From an uncultured Lachnospiraceae bacterium (GTDB lineage: Bacteria; Bacillota; Clostridia; Lachnospirales; Lachnospiraceae): a stretch of 64,000 nt of DNA. Positions 25,198-34,495 of this stretch are shown in pieces (the first letter of the stretch is position 1; every line of letters begins with the position of its first letter). The notes beneath the pieces were generated by a model. The model was not told the origin of the DNA, searched no databases, and was given only the letters and a program-made list of their open reading frames with translations. The position numbers were made by a program, and so were the translations under genes. The stretch covers positions 26,929 to 90,928 of the forward strand of contig CAJUEY010000007.1 in the NCBI GenBank assembly GCA_910585825.1. Direction: 5' to 3'.

Positions 25198-25680
25198 TTG
25201 GCAACAGAAAAGAAGATCAGTCCGCAGAAGGCGGAAGAACAAAAGGCTTATAATGAATATGTCAAAGAGGTGACGCCGACGCATTCTCTGCCCAAAAATA
25301 TGGCAAAGGCTTTTTTGACAGGCGGTCTGCTCTGTGTGATAGGACAGGGTATTTTGCAGTATTGCGGCAGTATAGGGCTGGATCAGGAAACGTCGGGGAG
25401 CTGGTGCAGTTTGTTTCTGGTGCTTCTCAGCGTTGTTTTGACAGGTTTTAATATTTATCCGAAATTAGCGAATTTCGGCGGAGCGGGCGCACTGGTTCCA
25501 ATCACCGGTTTTGCAAATTCCGTAGCGGCTCCCTGTATTGAGTTTAAAAAAGAGGGACAGGTATTTGGAATCGGGTGCAAGATTTTCACGATTGCGGGGC
25601 CTGTGATTTTGTACGGCATTTTTTCCAGCTGGGCGCTGGGGCTGATTTATTGGATTGGGAAAATGATGGGGATTTTTTAA
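25198..25680 (+). CDS. spoVAC: Stage V sporulation protein AC
   Basis: This 160-aa membrane protein has the SpoVAC core FLTGGLLCVIGQGILQY, LTGFNIYPKLANFGGAGALVPITGFANSV, and KEGQVFGIGCKIFTIAGPVILYG. SpoVAC is described as a mechanosensitive channel for dipicolinate release at germination. It starts at TTG after AGAGAGGA. Unusually, spoVAD and spoVAE do not follow; the next 330 bp have no convincing large gene. Confidence 0.9.
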   Translation: MATEKKISPQKAEEQKAYNEYVKEVTPTHSLPKNMAKAFLTGGLLCVIGQGILQYCGSIGLDQETSGSWCSLFLVLLSVVLTGFNIYPKLANFGGAGALVPITGFANSVAAPCIEFKKEGQVFGIGCKIFTIAGPVILYGIFSSWALGLIYWIGKMMGIF

Positions 25681-25881
25681 ATACGGTTGATGAGACAACA
25701 ACAATATAATGCAGGCAGGATAATGAGGGAAGAAAGAACTATCATTATTCTGCTTTTCGTGTTTTCTGGCAATGATAAAAATACGGAAGAGATTATTTTT
25801 GCTATTGGTTAATGATTGCGGCAAGATTGTAAAATTAAAGACATCTTATTGCCCATAGGAAAGAAAACGGGAGGTGTTTCT

Positions 25882-26007
25882 ATGAGCGAATATAAGCCGC
25901 CATTTCATAACTTGCGGCAAGTGTTTTGGAGTGTGGTGAAATTCTGCCGATTGAACTGCAAAAATTTTTATGTTAATATAGTAAAAATTATTAGCAGAGG
26001 AGGATGA
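25882..26007 (+). CDS. Possible 41-aa small protein upstream of the PAS gene
   Basis: The ATG at 25882 has GGGAGG 7 bp upstream and opens a short frame (MSEYKPPFHNLRQVFW...) with a basic C-terminus. Its TGA overlaps an in-frame ATG of the next gene. No family is recognised. Most of the 25681-26012 gap otherwise shows no clear gene; a 40-codon frame at 25690 lacks a ribosome site. Confidence 0.35.
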   Translation: MSEYKPPFHNLRQVFWSVVKFCRLNCKNFYVNIVKIISRGG

Positions 26008-26012
26008 TAGAG

Positions 26013-26393
26013 ATGGAATTGTATCCTTATTTAAAAAGTATGGCAGAGGAAGATTTGTGCGCCATTGTGATGTGTAATTTGAAGCATGAGATAATTTATA
26101 TGAATCCGGCGGCGAAGGAGCGTTATGTGAAATGGGGCGGAGAGGCATTGCTTGGAAAGAATTTACTGAACTGCCACAATCAGACATCTGCCCGAATGAT
26201 ACAAAAGGCAGTAGACTGGTTTGCGAAAAGCAGCGAGAACAACCGGATGTATACGTCTTATAATGAAAAAGAAAATAAAGATGTATACATGGTAGCATTG
26301 CGGGAAGAGAACGGCGATTTGATTGGATATTATGAAAAGCATGAATATCGGAATCGGGAGACGGTTCCGTTTTACATCGGAATAGAGGAGTAA
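26013..26393 (+). CDS. PAS domain protein
   Basis: This stand-alone PAS domain of about 126 residues has the IVMCNLKHEIIYMNPAAKERY beta-hairpin, LLGKNLLNCHN helix, and VYMVALREENGDLIGYYE core strands. There is no output domain, so it may bind a small ligand or act as a partner for another protein. AGGAGG lies 9 bp upstream of 26013; an ATG at 26004 directly abuts that ribosome site and overlaps the upstream stop. The next small gene begins 4 bp after the stop. Confidence 0.7.
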   Translation: MELYPYLKSMAEEDLCAIVMCNLKHEIIYMNPAAKERYVKWGGEALLGKNLLNCHNQTSARMIQKAVDWFAKSSENNRMYTSYNEKENKDVYMVALREENGDLIGYYEKHEYRNRETVPFYIGIEE

Positions 26394-26396
26394 GCT

Positions 26397-26645
26397 ATGA
26401 GAGATGCAATAGATATGTCAGTGTCTCAGGTTTTTTACAAAGATGGAGAAAAGTATGCATTTGTATATTTTACAGATGGAGACAGAACTGCAGAAGGAAG
26501 AATTCCGGATTGTAAGATTACGTCCAATCAGGGATTTTGCGATGCGGAAATCGGGCAGCTGGAAGACTATATGAAAAAGGAGCTTGGAAATTTAAAGAAA
26601 ATGGCAGCGGGTGTTCGTGTTATGGATGCGTTTATGAAGGAGTAA
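26397..26645 (+). CDS. Small conserved-looking protein of unknown function
   Basis: This 82-aa protein follows the PAS gene by 3 bp, with AGAGGAG upstream. The sequence suggests a beta-rich N-terminus (VSQVFYKDGEKYAFVYFTDGDRTAEGRIPDCKI) and a helical C-terminus (EIGQLEDYMKKELGNLKKMA). I recognise no family. Tight spacing implies co-expression with the PAS protein. Confidence 0.6.
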   Translation: MRDAIDMSVSQVFYKDGEKYAFVYFTDGDRTAEGRIPDCKITSNQGFCDAEIGQLEDYMKKELGNLKKMAAGVRVMDAFMKE

Positions 26646-26670
26646 ACCGGAAGAAACACAGAAATATTTC

Positions 26671-27006
26671 TTATTGAAATCCGTGTTCCCCCAGAAGATT
26701 TTTTGCAATATTAGTAAAATTGGAATTTGCGCCATAACTGATATTAAGTATGCCGGCTCCGCCTCCGAAACCGATAATATCGGCAGTCTGTTTTGATTCA
26801 TATTCGGTAAGCATAACCGTCAGGCTTGCATAACTTCCATTGCGAAAGTAATATTTTTCAAAACAAAGTAAAATGACGGCTGCCTTGTCGAATTCCTGGC
26901 AGCTTTCAGAAACCAGTTCTGCGTTGAGTCTGCTTTTTAAAATACCGGCAAGGTTTTTTATGCTTGTAGTATGATTTCCCTCCATCTTGATCACTGTAGC
27001 GCCCAT
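26671..27006 (-). CDS. DUF6054-like small protein
   Basis: This 111-aa protein runs from a short N-terminal helix (LAGILKSRLNAELV) through the strand pattern AVILLCFEKYYFRNGSYASLTVML to a glycine-rich turn (IIGFGGGAGILNISYGANSNF) and LLGEHGF. The layout resembles DUF6054 proteins of Clostridia, whose function is unknown. AGGAGG precedes the ATG. It is divergent from the sialidase gene. Confidence 0.5.
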   Translation of the reverse strand: MGATVIKMEGNHTTSIKNLAGILKSRLNAELVSESCQEFDKAAVILLCFEKYYFRNGSYASLTVMLTEYESKQTADIIGFGGGAGILNISYGANSNFTNIAKNLLGEHGFQ

Positions 27007-27168
27007 ATCAATACCTCCTGTATTGTTTGCGAAAATATGCGTTTATTTTAATGTAATTATATACGATTGGCAGAAGAAATACAATATAGGGCGTCCTTAA
27101 GATAAAACTGATTTAGTTGAGAAGTTCCGAAAGTATCAAAAAGCGGCTTATTCTGCATGGAATACTGC

Positions 27169-27197
27169 TTGCAGTCCAAGTATGAAGATGATAAAAT
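27169..27197 (+). promoter_or_regulatory. Promoter candidate for the sialidase gene
   Basis: TTGCAG (27169-27174), 17 bp, TAAAAT (27192-27197), about 75 bp before the start codon. It is a reasonable but non-perfect sigma-A match in the 264-bp divergent region, where nothing else was recognised. Confidence 0.45.
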
Positions 27198-27270
27198 AAT
27201 AGACACATTTAGGGTGTAGGGACATTGTAAAAATGCCTGATAATGAAAAACAGCAGAGAGGAGAAGGAAC

Positions 27271-30200
27271 ATGAAACAAAAAATGAAACGGTGGGCTGCG
27301 TACATACTGTCATTCTGCATGATGTTTGGCATGATGCAGTCGGTGTCTTTCCGGGATGTTTTTGCAGCAGCGGCAGACGGGGAGATTGACGAATCGCAGG
27401 AGGAGAATCGAATGGTACAGACCGTACGGTATTTAACCGATACGGAGACGGCGTCTACAAGCAGTCAGTCTTATCTTGCATCATACTCAGACAGACTGAC
27501 GGATTTTATTGCGGGAACGGAGAGCATGAAATGGTCTGTGGAGTTTAAAACAAGCGACGCATCCAAATTGCAGGGACTGCTGTTTCTGGAGAACAACGAC
27601 GCGTATTGTGCATTCTATTTAAAAGAAGGCAAATTGTGTTTTGAGATCAGAGGCGGGACGCTTGTGTCGGGCAGTGCAGCTTATGGCGATGACACATACC
27701 ACAAAGCGGAGCTGGAGATTCAAAAAGGCGGAGACTTGATTCTGAGAATGGATAATACTGAGGTGGCCAGAAGTGCCAATCCGTCGTTGCTGAAAGATCT
27801 TACATGGCAGCCGACGGCTTTTACAGTAGGCGGTTCTAAAGATTACAACAGCCCAAACGGCTGGAAATTTACAGGAAGCATGAAAAACGTAGTTCTTGAA
27901 AAATCATACATCGTGGAGCAGGAGCCGGTATGGCAGGGGACAAATCTTTCCGATGCGGCTATAGATATAAAAGACGGCATTGATCTGCAAAACGGCGCAT
28001 TATCCATGACTTACCGCTTGAAGAAAGCATCAGGGGATAAAACGGTTTTGATGACATTTGGCTCTGACGGAGAAATCTATGTGGACCCTGCAGGCGGCAA
28101 AGTCGGCGTCAGCATAGGAAGCGATAAGCTGGAATGGGCGGCGGGCACAGCTCTTGAAACGACCAAATGGCATAACGTCGCTCTGGTAAAAAGCGGTTCG
28201 CTGTTTGAGATTTATGTAGACGGCAGTTCTGTGGACAGCGGAGAGTACAGCGGAACGCTTGATTTTTCCACGATCCGAAAAGGTGAGAATGTGTACTGCT
28301 CCCAGGCAGCGCTTTATGACAGTGCAATCAGCGGGGATCAGGCAGCGTCTTTGCATGAGAACACGAATCTGACCGCGTATCCGGATCAGACTCCCAAACT
28401 GGAAGGTTATTACAAGGGACCGAACAGGGATATTTTCAATGCGGGATTTGACGGATCGAAGGCATACCGAATTCCGGCGATTACGACTTCCAAAAAGACG
28501 GGAACGGTCATCGCGGCCATTGACAAGAGATGGTACACGGATGCGGATACGGGCGTGAATGATACAGTCATTCGCAGAAGTGAAGATAACGGACAGACAT
28601 GGGGACCGGTCATTCCCGTCATTGATATGCCGGATGCCGATGCTTATACGATTGATCCTGAGATTGCGGTGGATAATGATCCCGAAAGCGAGCATTATGG
28701 AAGATTTTATATTCTGGTTGACTTAAACTCGTATGGCACGAGCCTGTGGGGAGCCGTGAACGGAACAGGCTATACTGAGGTTGACGGAAAGCAGTACCAG
28801 ATTTTGAACGATGACGCCGGCAATACTTATACGATTCGTGAAGGTGGAATTGTATATGACAGCGGCAACAATCCTACGGAATACCAGGTGGAGATCGAGG
28901 CGGAGGCGCCGTACCGGGAACAGGGCAGCCTTTATAAAAACGGCACAAAAATCGGAAGCATCTATAAGAACGCGGAACTCAGAATGGTCGATACGGTCTA
29001 CATGATGATGACTTACAGCGACGACGACGGAAAGACATGGTCACGTCCAAGAGATATTACTCCGGAGATCAAAGCGGATTGGATGTCGTTTTTCGGCGTA
29101 GGACCCGGCGCAGGTGTGCAGCTTCGAAATGGAGAGCACAAAGGGCGGCTGATTTTTACTATGTACTGTATAAAGAATGGGGCAAGCGCATCGAATTTCA
29201 GTTCATATAATGTGTATTCGGATGATCACGGGGCAACATGGCACAGAGGAGGATCGCCGAACGACAATCAGACAGGCGGCCCACAGAACAGCACGCGCGA
29301 GCTGAATGAAAGCTGTATTGTGGAATTGGATAACGGACATCTGATTCAGTTTATGAAAAATCGTACAGCCAACGTCGCAATGGCAGTCAGCGAAGACGGG
29401 GGAGAGACCTGGGGAGAAGTCACTTATGCCCAGGGAATTAATGAAGTGTACTGCGAGATGGCGGTTCTGCATTACGGCGATCTGTATGATCCGAAAGACG
29501 GACAGACGAAAGAGGCAATTATTTTCGCCAATCCCTCAGGACCGGGACGCACCCATGGAAAGGTAAGGATTGCGTTTGTCAACGACGACGACACGCTTGA
29601 CTGGGCATATGAAAAGCTGATCGAGGAAAAGGGCTTTTTGTATAATTCGCTGACGCTTATGAATGACGGAAATATCGGCATCATTTATGAGAATAATAAA
29701 GCCGGCATTACGTCAGCGGCATTCACTTCTTTCAGCGCTCAATATATTATGGATGAGAATGCTTACGAGAATACGCCGCAGCCGTCCGGACTGAGCGTGG
29801 ATATTCTGGACGCTGCCGGAAAGGAAACGGAGGCATTGCGCGCAGGAAACGAGCTTCGCATCAAGATTACGTTTGACGATAACGTGTTTGCGGCAGGCAG
29901 CGTGACTTCTAATATTCAGATTGGCGATGAAGTAAAAGAAGCCGCTCTGATTGGAAATGCAACTGAAAATACGTTGGAATTCGGCTATACGATACAGCCG
30001 GAAGATATAGGCGACATTACGGTTCTGGCCGAAGTCAATGTCAAAGAAGGCGGCGCGGCGGAAACGATTTATAATGTGCCTCTGACAGACAAACCGTTTG
30101 TAACAAAGACCGTTTCCCTTGGCAGGGTGCAGGCGGAAGGATTTGCGCAGCTGCCGACGGAGGGAATGTCGGTGACTGCGGGAAGTGAGCATGGAGGAAC

Positions 30201-31965
30201 AAATGAAGGTCCGGCGTCTCACGTGTTAAATGACAACCGCGGACAGTATTGGCACACAAAATGGCCTTCTGACGATGCTCCGGCCGGACGTTCAAAACAC
30301 TGGATTACGCTTAATCTGGGCGGAACCTATCTGGTAAGCGGACTGAAATATCTGCCAAGAGCGAACGCCGACAACGGCACGATTACAAAATATCAGATTG
30401 AGGTCAGCACGGACGGCGTGAATTTTTATCCATATGCGCAGGGCAGCTGGGCGCTGACTGCGGATGAAAAGATCGTCAGCTTTGAATATGGTCCGGTTCT
30501 TGCAGCCCATGTAAGGCTGCGGTCACTGGAATCGACAGGCAACGTGTCGAGCGCGGCGGCAATCCGCATAATCGGAAGCAGCCGGACAGAAGGAGCGGTA
30601 GACCGTGCAGGGCTGGTGCAGGAGCTGATCAAATATTCTGAGAACAAAGAGCAGCTTGCGGCGGCATATCCGCAGTTTGCGCAGGCCTTGGAGGCTGCAA
30701 AAGAGACTGCCGTGGATGCCTCTGCAACGCAGACGCAGATCGACCGCGCGTTGGAAACGTTGACGGCGGCCGCAGGTTCGTCTCTGAAAGAGCTTGACAA
30801 TGATCTGAGCGCTGAAATAACGGCTGCGGAAGAGAAAAACACAGATGACTATACGATCACTTCCTGGAGCGCATATCAGGCGGCTGTTACAGCGGCGGAG
30901 GCGCTTGGAGAAGACGCGTCGCAAGAGGAAAGGCTGAACGCGTATCTGACTTTGAAAAAAGCGGCGGCAAATTTGATACTGAAAGATGCTGCAATGTCAG
31001 CAGGCAAAGAAACTGCGGAACGTAAGGCGGAGGAAGCGATTGCAAAACTGGACGCGCTGGTGCGTGAAAAAAATGGCGTTATCAGCGCGGGAGATACGCT
31101 TCCGTTAAAGCTGGAAGACGGCACGGAGTTAACATGGAGCGTGAATTCTGAATCTGTCAGGATAGACGCGTACGGAAATGTGATTGTGTCGGAGGATTTG
31201 AAGACAGACAGCGACATAGAATTTACCGTGGCGGTTTTCTATAGCAAGGGCATGAGCGCGACAAAGAGCGTGACAGTAAAAGTCCGGGCTCTGACGCAGA
31301 AACAGTATACGGTGGCTTTTAACACAAACGGCGGCGCGCCTGTTCCAAATGAGCAGAAAGTCACGTCCGGCCAGACGGCGTCAAAACCAGTCGATCCGTC
31401 AAGGCCAGACTATGTGTTTGAAGGATGGTATCTGGAAAATTCGGCGGCGCCGTATGACTTTAATACGCCTGTGACCCAAAATATTACGCTTGTTGCAAAG
31501 TGGAAAGCAGATGGGCCGAATTGGTCTCTTCTGACAAAAGATTTGACGGTAACCGTAGGAAAGTTTAAATACAGGGTGATTGATCCGGATAAAAAGACGG
31601 CAGCCGTTACAGGAAGCACGGGCAAATCGGCAAAGAGCCTGACAATCGGGGATACAGTTTCCATTAAGGGCACATCCTGTACCATTGTTCAGATCGACAG
31701 CAGCGCGTTTAAGAATTACAAGAAACTGAAGAAAGTGACGATTGGCGCAAACGTGGCAACAATTGAAAAGAACGCATTTTCTGGCTGCAAAAAACTGAAG
31801 ACAATTACCCTTAAGGGCGTGGCTTTAAAAACAGTGAAGTCAGGGGCATTTAAGAATACGGCGAAGAATTTGACCGTAAAAGCTGCCAAAGTGAAGAAAA
31901 CGCAGCGAGGGAAACTTCAGAAAACCATGAGAAAAGGCGGCAATAAGAAATTAAAAGTAAAATAG
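27271..31965 (+). CDS. Secreted multidomain GH33 sialidase
   Basis: This 1564-aa exported enzyme removes, or trans-transfers, terminal sialic acid from host glycans. A signal peptide ends near residue 33 (VFAAAADG). Two concanavalin/LamG-like modules (about 45-205 and 215-370) precede a GH33 catalytic domain (about 385-825). The catalytic domain has AYRIPAI near 397, four Asp boxes (SEDNGQTWG about 436, SDDDGKTWS about 583, SDDHGATW about 650, SEDGGETWG about 707), and an insert between boxes 1 and 2. Next come an Ig-like stretch, an F5/8-type CBM32 (about 960-1107), two FIVAR-like segments (about 1108-1240), an InlB-B repeat (about 1347-1412), and a BspA-like leucine-rich tail ending in Lys-rich sequence. 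There is no LPXTG anchor. Hydrolytic versus intramolecular trans-sialidase activity cannot be decided. Confidence 0.93.
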   Translation: MKQKMKRWAAYILSFCMMFGMMQSVSFRDVFAAAADGEIDESQEENRMVQTVRYLTDTETASTSSQSYLASYSDRLTDFIAGTESMKWSVEFKTSDASKLQGLLFLENNDAYCAFYLKEGKLCFEIRGGTLVSGSAAYGDDTYHKAELEIQKGGDLILRMDNTEVARSANPSLLKDLTWQPTAFTVGGSKDYNSPNGWKFTGSMKNVVLEKSYIVEQEPVWQGTNLSDAAIDIKDGIDLQNGALSMTYRLKKASGDKTVLMTFGSDGEIYVDPAGGKVGVSIGSDKLEWAAGTALETTKWHNVALVKSGSLFEIYVDGSSVDSGEYSGTLDFSTIRKGENVYCSQAALYDSAISGDQAASLHENTNLTAYPDQTPKLEGYYKGPNRDIFNAGFDGSKAYRIPAITTSKKTGTVIAAIDKRWYTDADTGVNDTVIRRSEDNGQTWGPVIPVIDMPDADAYTIDPEIAVDNDPESEHYGRFYILVDLNSYGTSLWGAVNGTGYTEVDGKQYQILNDDAGNTYTIREGGIVYDSGNNPTEYQVEIEAEAPYREQGSLYKNGTKIGSIYKNAELRMVDTVYMMMTYSDDDGKTWSRPRDITPEIKADWMSFFGVGPGAGVQLRNGEHKGRLIFTMYCIKNGASASNFSSYNVYSDDHGATWHRGGSPNDNQTGGPQNSTRELNESCIVELDNGHLIQFMKNRTANVAMAVSEDGGETWGEVTYAQGINEVYCEMAVLHYGDLYDPKDGQTKEAIIFANPSGPGRTHGKVRIAFVNDDDTLDWAYEKLIEEKGFLYNSLTLMNDGNIGIIYENNKAGITSAAFTSFSAQYIMDENAYENTPQPSGLSVDILDAAGKETEALRAGNELRIKITFDDNVFAAGSVTSNIQIGDEVKEAALIGNATENTLEFGYTIQPEDIGDITVLAEVNVKEGGAAETIYNVPLTDKPFVTKTVSLGRVQAEGFAQLPTEGMSVTAGSEHGGTNEGPASHVLNDNRGQYWHTKWPSDDAPAGRSKHWITLNLGGTYLVSGLKYLPRANADNGTITKYQIEVSTDGVNFYPYAQGSWALTADEKIVSFEYGPVLAAHVRLRSLESTGNVSSAAAIRIIGSSRTEGAVDRAGLVQELIKYSENKEQLAAAYPQFAQALEAAKETAVDASATQTQIDRALETLTAAAGSSLKELDNDLSAEITAAEEKNTDDYTITSWSAYQAAVTAAEALGEDASQEERLNAYLTLKKAAANLILKDAAMSAGKETAERKAEEAIAKLDALVREKNGVISAGDTLPLKLEDGTELTWSVNSESVRIDAYGNVIVSEDLKTDSDIEFTVAVFYSKGMSATKSVTVKVRALTQKQYTVAFNTNGGAPVPNEQKVTSGQTASKPVDPSRPDYVFEGWYLENSAAPYDFNTPVTQNITLVAKWKADGPNWSLLTKDLTVTVGKFKYRVIDPDKKTAAVTGSTGKSAKSLTIGDTVSIKGTSCTIVQIDSSAFKNYKKLKKVTIGANVATIEKNAFSGCKKLKTITLKGVALKTVKSGAFKNTAKNLTVKAAKVKKTQRGKLQKTMRKGGNKKLKVK

Positions 31966-32018
31966 TTCTAAAAATAAAAAACTGTAAAAAGTTGTAAAAA
32001 ATGGATTCCTCCGTTGTC

Positions 32019-32047
32019 TTGAGAAAAAAATCTGTTTATGTTATAAT
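32019..32047 (+). promoter_or_regulatory. Promoter of the Fn3-amidase gene
   Basis: TTGAGA (32019-32024), 17 bp, TATAAT (32042-32047), about 36 bp upstream of the ATG, close to sigma-A consensus. Confidence 0.65.
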
Positions 32048-32082
32048 CATAGCCAGATCAATAAGACAGCGGAGGATTTTTA

Positions 32083-33420
32083 ATGAAAAATTGTAAAACA
32101 GTTTTAGCGGCTTTTCTGATCGCTGCCATAGTGATAGTTTCCGGAGCGGATACTGCCCGGGCAGATAACTTTTTTTCCAGACTTTTTGGAAGTGTGGGAA
32201 ACGAAAGTGCAGATTCCACTGGCAAATCCAAATCATCAGATCTTATAGTCGTGCTGGATGCCGGACACGGAGGATATGATTCCGGGGCAGTCGGACATGG
32301 ATTAATGGAAAAAAATCTCACATTAAAAATTGCAAATTACTGTAAATCTGAACTGGAGAAATATCAGGGGGTCAAAGTATATATGACCCGTTCTTCAGAT
32401 TTGTATGTGGGATTGGAACAGAGAGTTTCGATTGCAGCGGGGCGCAGGGCGGATGTATTCGTCAGTCTGCATATCAATGCTGCCTCATCTTCTGCCAATG
32501 GGGCGGAAGTGTATTATCCCAATTCCAATTACAACGGTTCTGTCGGTGAAAAAGGCAGAAAGCTTGCCAGAGAGATTCAGGGAAATCTGACTTCCCTTGG
32601 ACTATATAATAGAGGAACAAAAATTCGTAATTCTGAGAGCGGATCAACATATCGGGACGGCTCTCTTGCGGATTATTATGCAGTGATCCGTGGTTCCAAA
32701 CAGTCAGGATTTCCGGGGATTATTGTAGAACATGCATTTATTTCCAATGCCTCTGATGCTGCCAGGTATTTAAATTCCAACAGCAAGTTAAAGAAACTGG
32801 GCGTAGCGGATGCAAAAGGAATTGCCTCTTGCTATGGATTGAAAAAAGCGTCAGAAGAAACAGAAACGCTGCAGCCTACGGAATTGAAACGTGTGACAGG
32901 AAAATCATCTAATGCAGCGTCTTTGAAATGGGAAAAAGTAAAGGGCGTGACGGGATACGAAATTTACCGCAGCACGTCCAAAAAAGGCACCTATCAGCAG
33001 GTAGCAACCGTCAAGAAAGCCGCCACAGTCACTTATAATGACAAGAGCGTTAAAGCGGGTAAGACTTACTATTATAAAGTACGTCCCTACAAAATCTCAG
33101 GGAGCCGGAAAATTACAGGTAAGTTTTCTACAGCGCAAAAAGTGAAGCTTTTGAAACAGCCCACAGTTTCTGTTGGCAATAAAACAGGCTCTATGGTAAA
33201 TGTGAAATGGAAACAGGTAAAAGGCGCTTTGAAGTATGAAGTCTGCCGCAGCGCCTCCAAAAAGGGAAAATATCAGAAAATAGCTACCGTTCAGAAGGTA
33301 TACAATTATAAAGATATCAGCCGGAAGGCAGGCAAAACCTATTACTATAAAGTACGTGCCGTAAGCAATGGCATAGGCGGCGTTACTTACGGCCCCTATA
33401 GTGAGATCAAAGGAAAGTAA
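32083..33420 (+). CDS. Secreted N-acetylmuramoyl-L-alanine amidase with two fibronectin type III domains
   Basis: This 445-aa protein starts with a signal peptide (KTVLAAFLIAAIVIVSGADTARA). Residues about 55-245 form an Amidase_3 domain with zinc and catalytic residues visible in VLDAGHGGYDSG, LMEKNL, FVSLHINA and IIVEHAFISN. Two Fn3-like repeats (about 265-355 and 360-445) share EKVKGVTGYEIYRS / KQVKGALKYEVCRS and GKTYYYKVR. It cleaves peptidoglycan stem peptides outside the cell. It has its own promoter and a GGAGG ribosome site, so it is independent of the sialidase gene. Confidence 0.9.
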   Translation: MKNCKTVLAAFLIAAIVIVSGADTARADNFFSRLFGSVGNESADSTGKSKSSDLIVVLDAGHGGYDSGAVGHGLMEKNLTLKIANYCKSELEKYQGVKVYMTRSSDLYVGLEQRVSIAAGRRADVFVSLHINAASSSANGAEVYYPNSNYNGSVGEKGRKLAREIQGNLTSLGLYNRGTKIRNSESGSTYRDGSLADYYAVIRGSKQSGFPGIIVEHAFISNASDAARYLNSNSKLKKLGVADAKGIASCYGLKKASEETETLQPTELKRVTGKSSNAASLKWEKVKGVTGYEIYRSTSKKGTYQQVATVKKAATVTYNDKSVKAGKTYYYKVRPYKISGSRKITGKFSTAQKVKLLKQPTVSVGNKTGSMVNVKWKQVKGALKYEVCRSASKKGKYQKIATVQKVYNYKDISRKAGKTYYYKVRAVSNGIGGVTYGPYSEIKGK

Positions 33421-33425
33421 GGATG

Positions 33426-33827
33426 CTATTGCCTTTTACAGAGGATCTGTTCAAAGATCAGGCCCGCACCCATCCACAGGGGGAAATAATCCAGCCGAAT
33501 CAGGCCGTTGATATTTAATTTTGCCTTGCTGTAATCCCAGGGACAGAGTTTGTGTTTTTTGAGCAGACTGCCGCTGAAATATTCAAAAGAGAGAATACCG
33601 GCTCCATAAATTCCGCCGCGGAAAAGCGGCGGAAATTTTTCTAACAGAGGATATACCTCCCCGATGATGGAAGCCATTCCATAAATGGGAAACATCCAGA
33701 CGGAAGTGTTTCCTGTCAAAGTAAAATCCTTTTTTCGGAAAGAATTCAAAGAAGTATAAATAATTTCCATACACCATCCGGTGAGTCCGCAGATGGCAAA
33801 GTTTTTTTTGATACGATGTTTTTTCAT
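33426..33827 (-). CDS. CmpB-type putative ABC transporter permease family membrane protein (PF06541-like)
   Basis: This protein of about 133 aa has three to four hydrophobic segments and the family pattern FAICGLTGWCMEIIYTS, TSVWMFPIYGMASI, RGGIYGAGILSFEYFSGSLL and CPWDYS. The family is annotated as putative ABC permease but its function is not demonstrated. The ATG at 33827 is preferred; a TTG seven codons upstream is also open. No strong ribosome site is visible for either. It is convergent with the amidase gene. Confidence 0.7.
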   Translation of the reverse strand: MKKHRIKKNFAICGLTGWCMEIIYTSLNSFRKKDFTLTGNTSVWMFPIYGMASIIGEVYPLLEKFPPLFRGGIYGAGILSFEYFSGSLLKKHKLCPWDYSKAKLNINGLIRLDYFPLWMGAGLIFEQILCKRQ

Positions 33828-33943
33828 GTTCTTAGTCTGTGCAGACAATCGAAAAATATTCAGTAGGATTCTCTTTGATTTCAGGTATAAATGATTTCAC
33901 AACGCATACAATTTATTAATCAGGGGAATCGGAGGAATTCAAG

Positions 33944-34375
33944 GTGAGTGCCAAAACAAAAATTGTAGTCCTTCATATGAAAGAAATGATCTATACACTG
34001 ATATTTGCGGGGCTTGGAATATTATTGATTCTGCTGCTGATATTTATGTTTTTTCCAAAGCAGAGGGATAGGACCACAGAGACCATGAAATATGTTGCGG
34101 GTGTATATACGTCTACAATTCAGTTCCATGACAGCACGATTGATGTTCAGGTAGCAGTAGATGAGAATCGAATCAATTCCATATCATTGGTAAATTTGGA
34201 TGAAACAGTGACGACAATGTATCCGCTGATGGAACCGGCGGTGGAAAATCTTGCAGAACAAATCATAACAAAACAATCCACAGAGACGATCACTTACACG
34301 GATGACAATCAATATACATCCATGGTGATTTTAAATGCCGTAAACGATGCACTGACAAAAGCAGCTGTAGAATGA
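33944..34375 (+). CDS. Membrane-anchored FMN-binding-like protein
   Basis: This 143-aa protein starts at GTG with GGAGG 8 bp upstream. One N-terminal membrane helix (LIFAGLGILLILLLIFMFF) is followed by an extracytoplasmic domain (GVYTSTIQFHDSTIDVQVAVDENRI...VILNAVNDALTKA). The strand order and the ending resemble FMN_bind domains, but the typical flavin-attachment Ser/Thr-Gly motif is not clear. The function is uncertain. Confidence 0.5.
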   Translation: MSAKTKIVVLHMKEMIYTLIFAGLGILLILLLIFMFFPKQRDRTTETMKYVAGVYTSTIQFHDSTIDVQVAVDENRINSISLVNLDETVTTMYPLMEPAVENLAEQIITKQSTETITYTDDNQYTSMVILNAVNDALTKAAVE

Positions 34376-34420
34376 TTTTTCATATGCCGGGAGATGCATG
34401 CTCCGGTATGAGAAAATAAT

Positions 34421-34477
34421 AATCCCGGAATGTCCTCTACACAGGTTTGTGTATGGGCATTCCGGGATTTGTTTTAA
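34421..34477. terminator. Strong bidirectional terminator
   Basis: A 15-bp stem (AATCCCGGAATGTCC at 34421-34435 with GGGCATTCCGGGATT at 34455-34469, one wobble pair) is followed by TTTGTTTT. It separates the convergent genes ending at 34375 and 34496. Confidence 0.85.
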
Positions 34478-34495
34478 AAAAAGCATTCGGAAAAC

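Noticed and set aside
26652..26685. Possible terminator hairpin between the convergent small gene and the DUF6054-like gene
   Set aside because: AACAC/GTGTT pairing is interrupted and no T-run follows; too weak to call.
28030..28695. Long minus-strand open frame inside the sialidase gene
   Set aside because: Shadow of a GC-rich coding strand with no recognisable domain; the plus-strand GH33 domain is clear.
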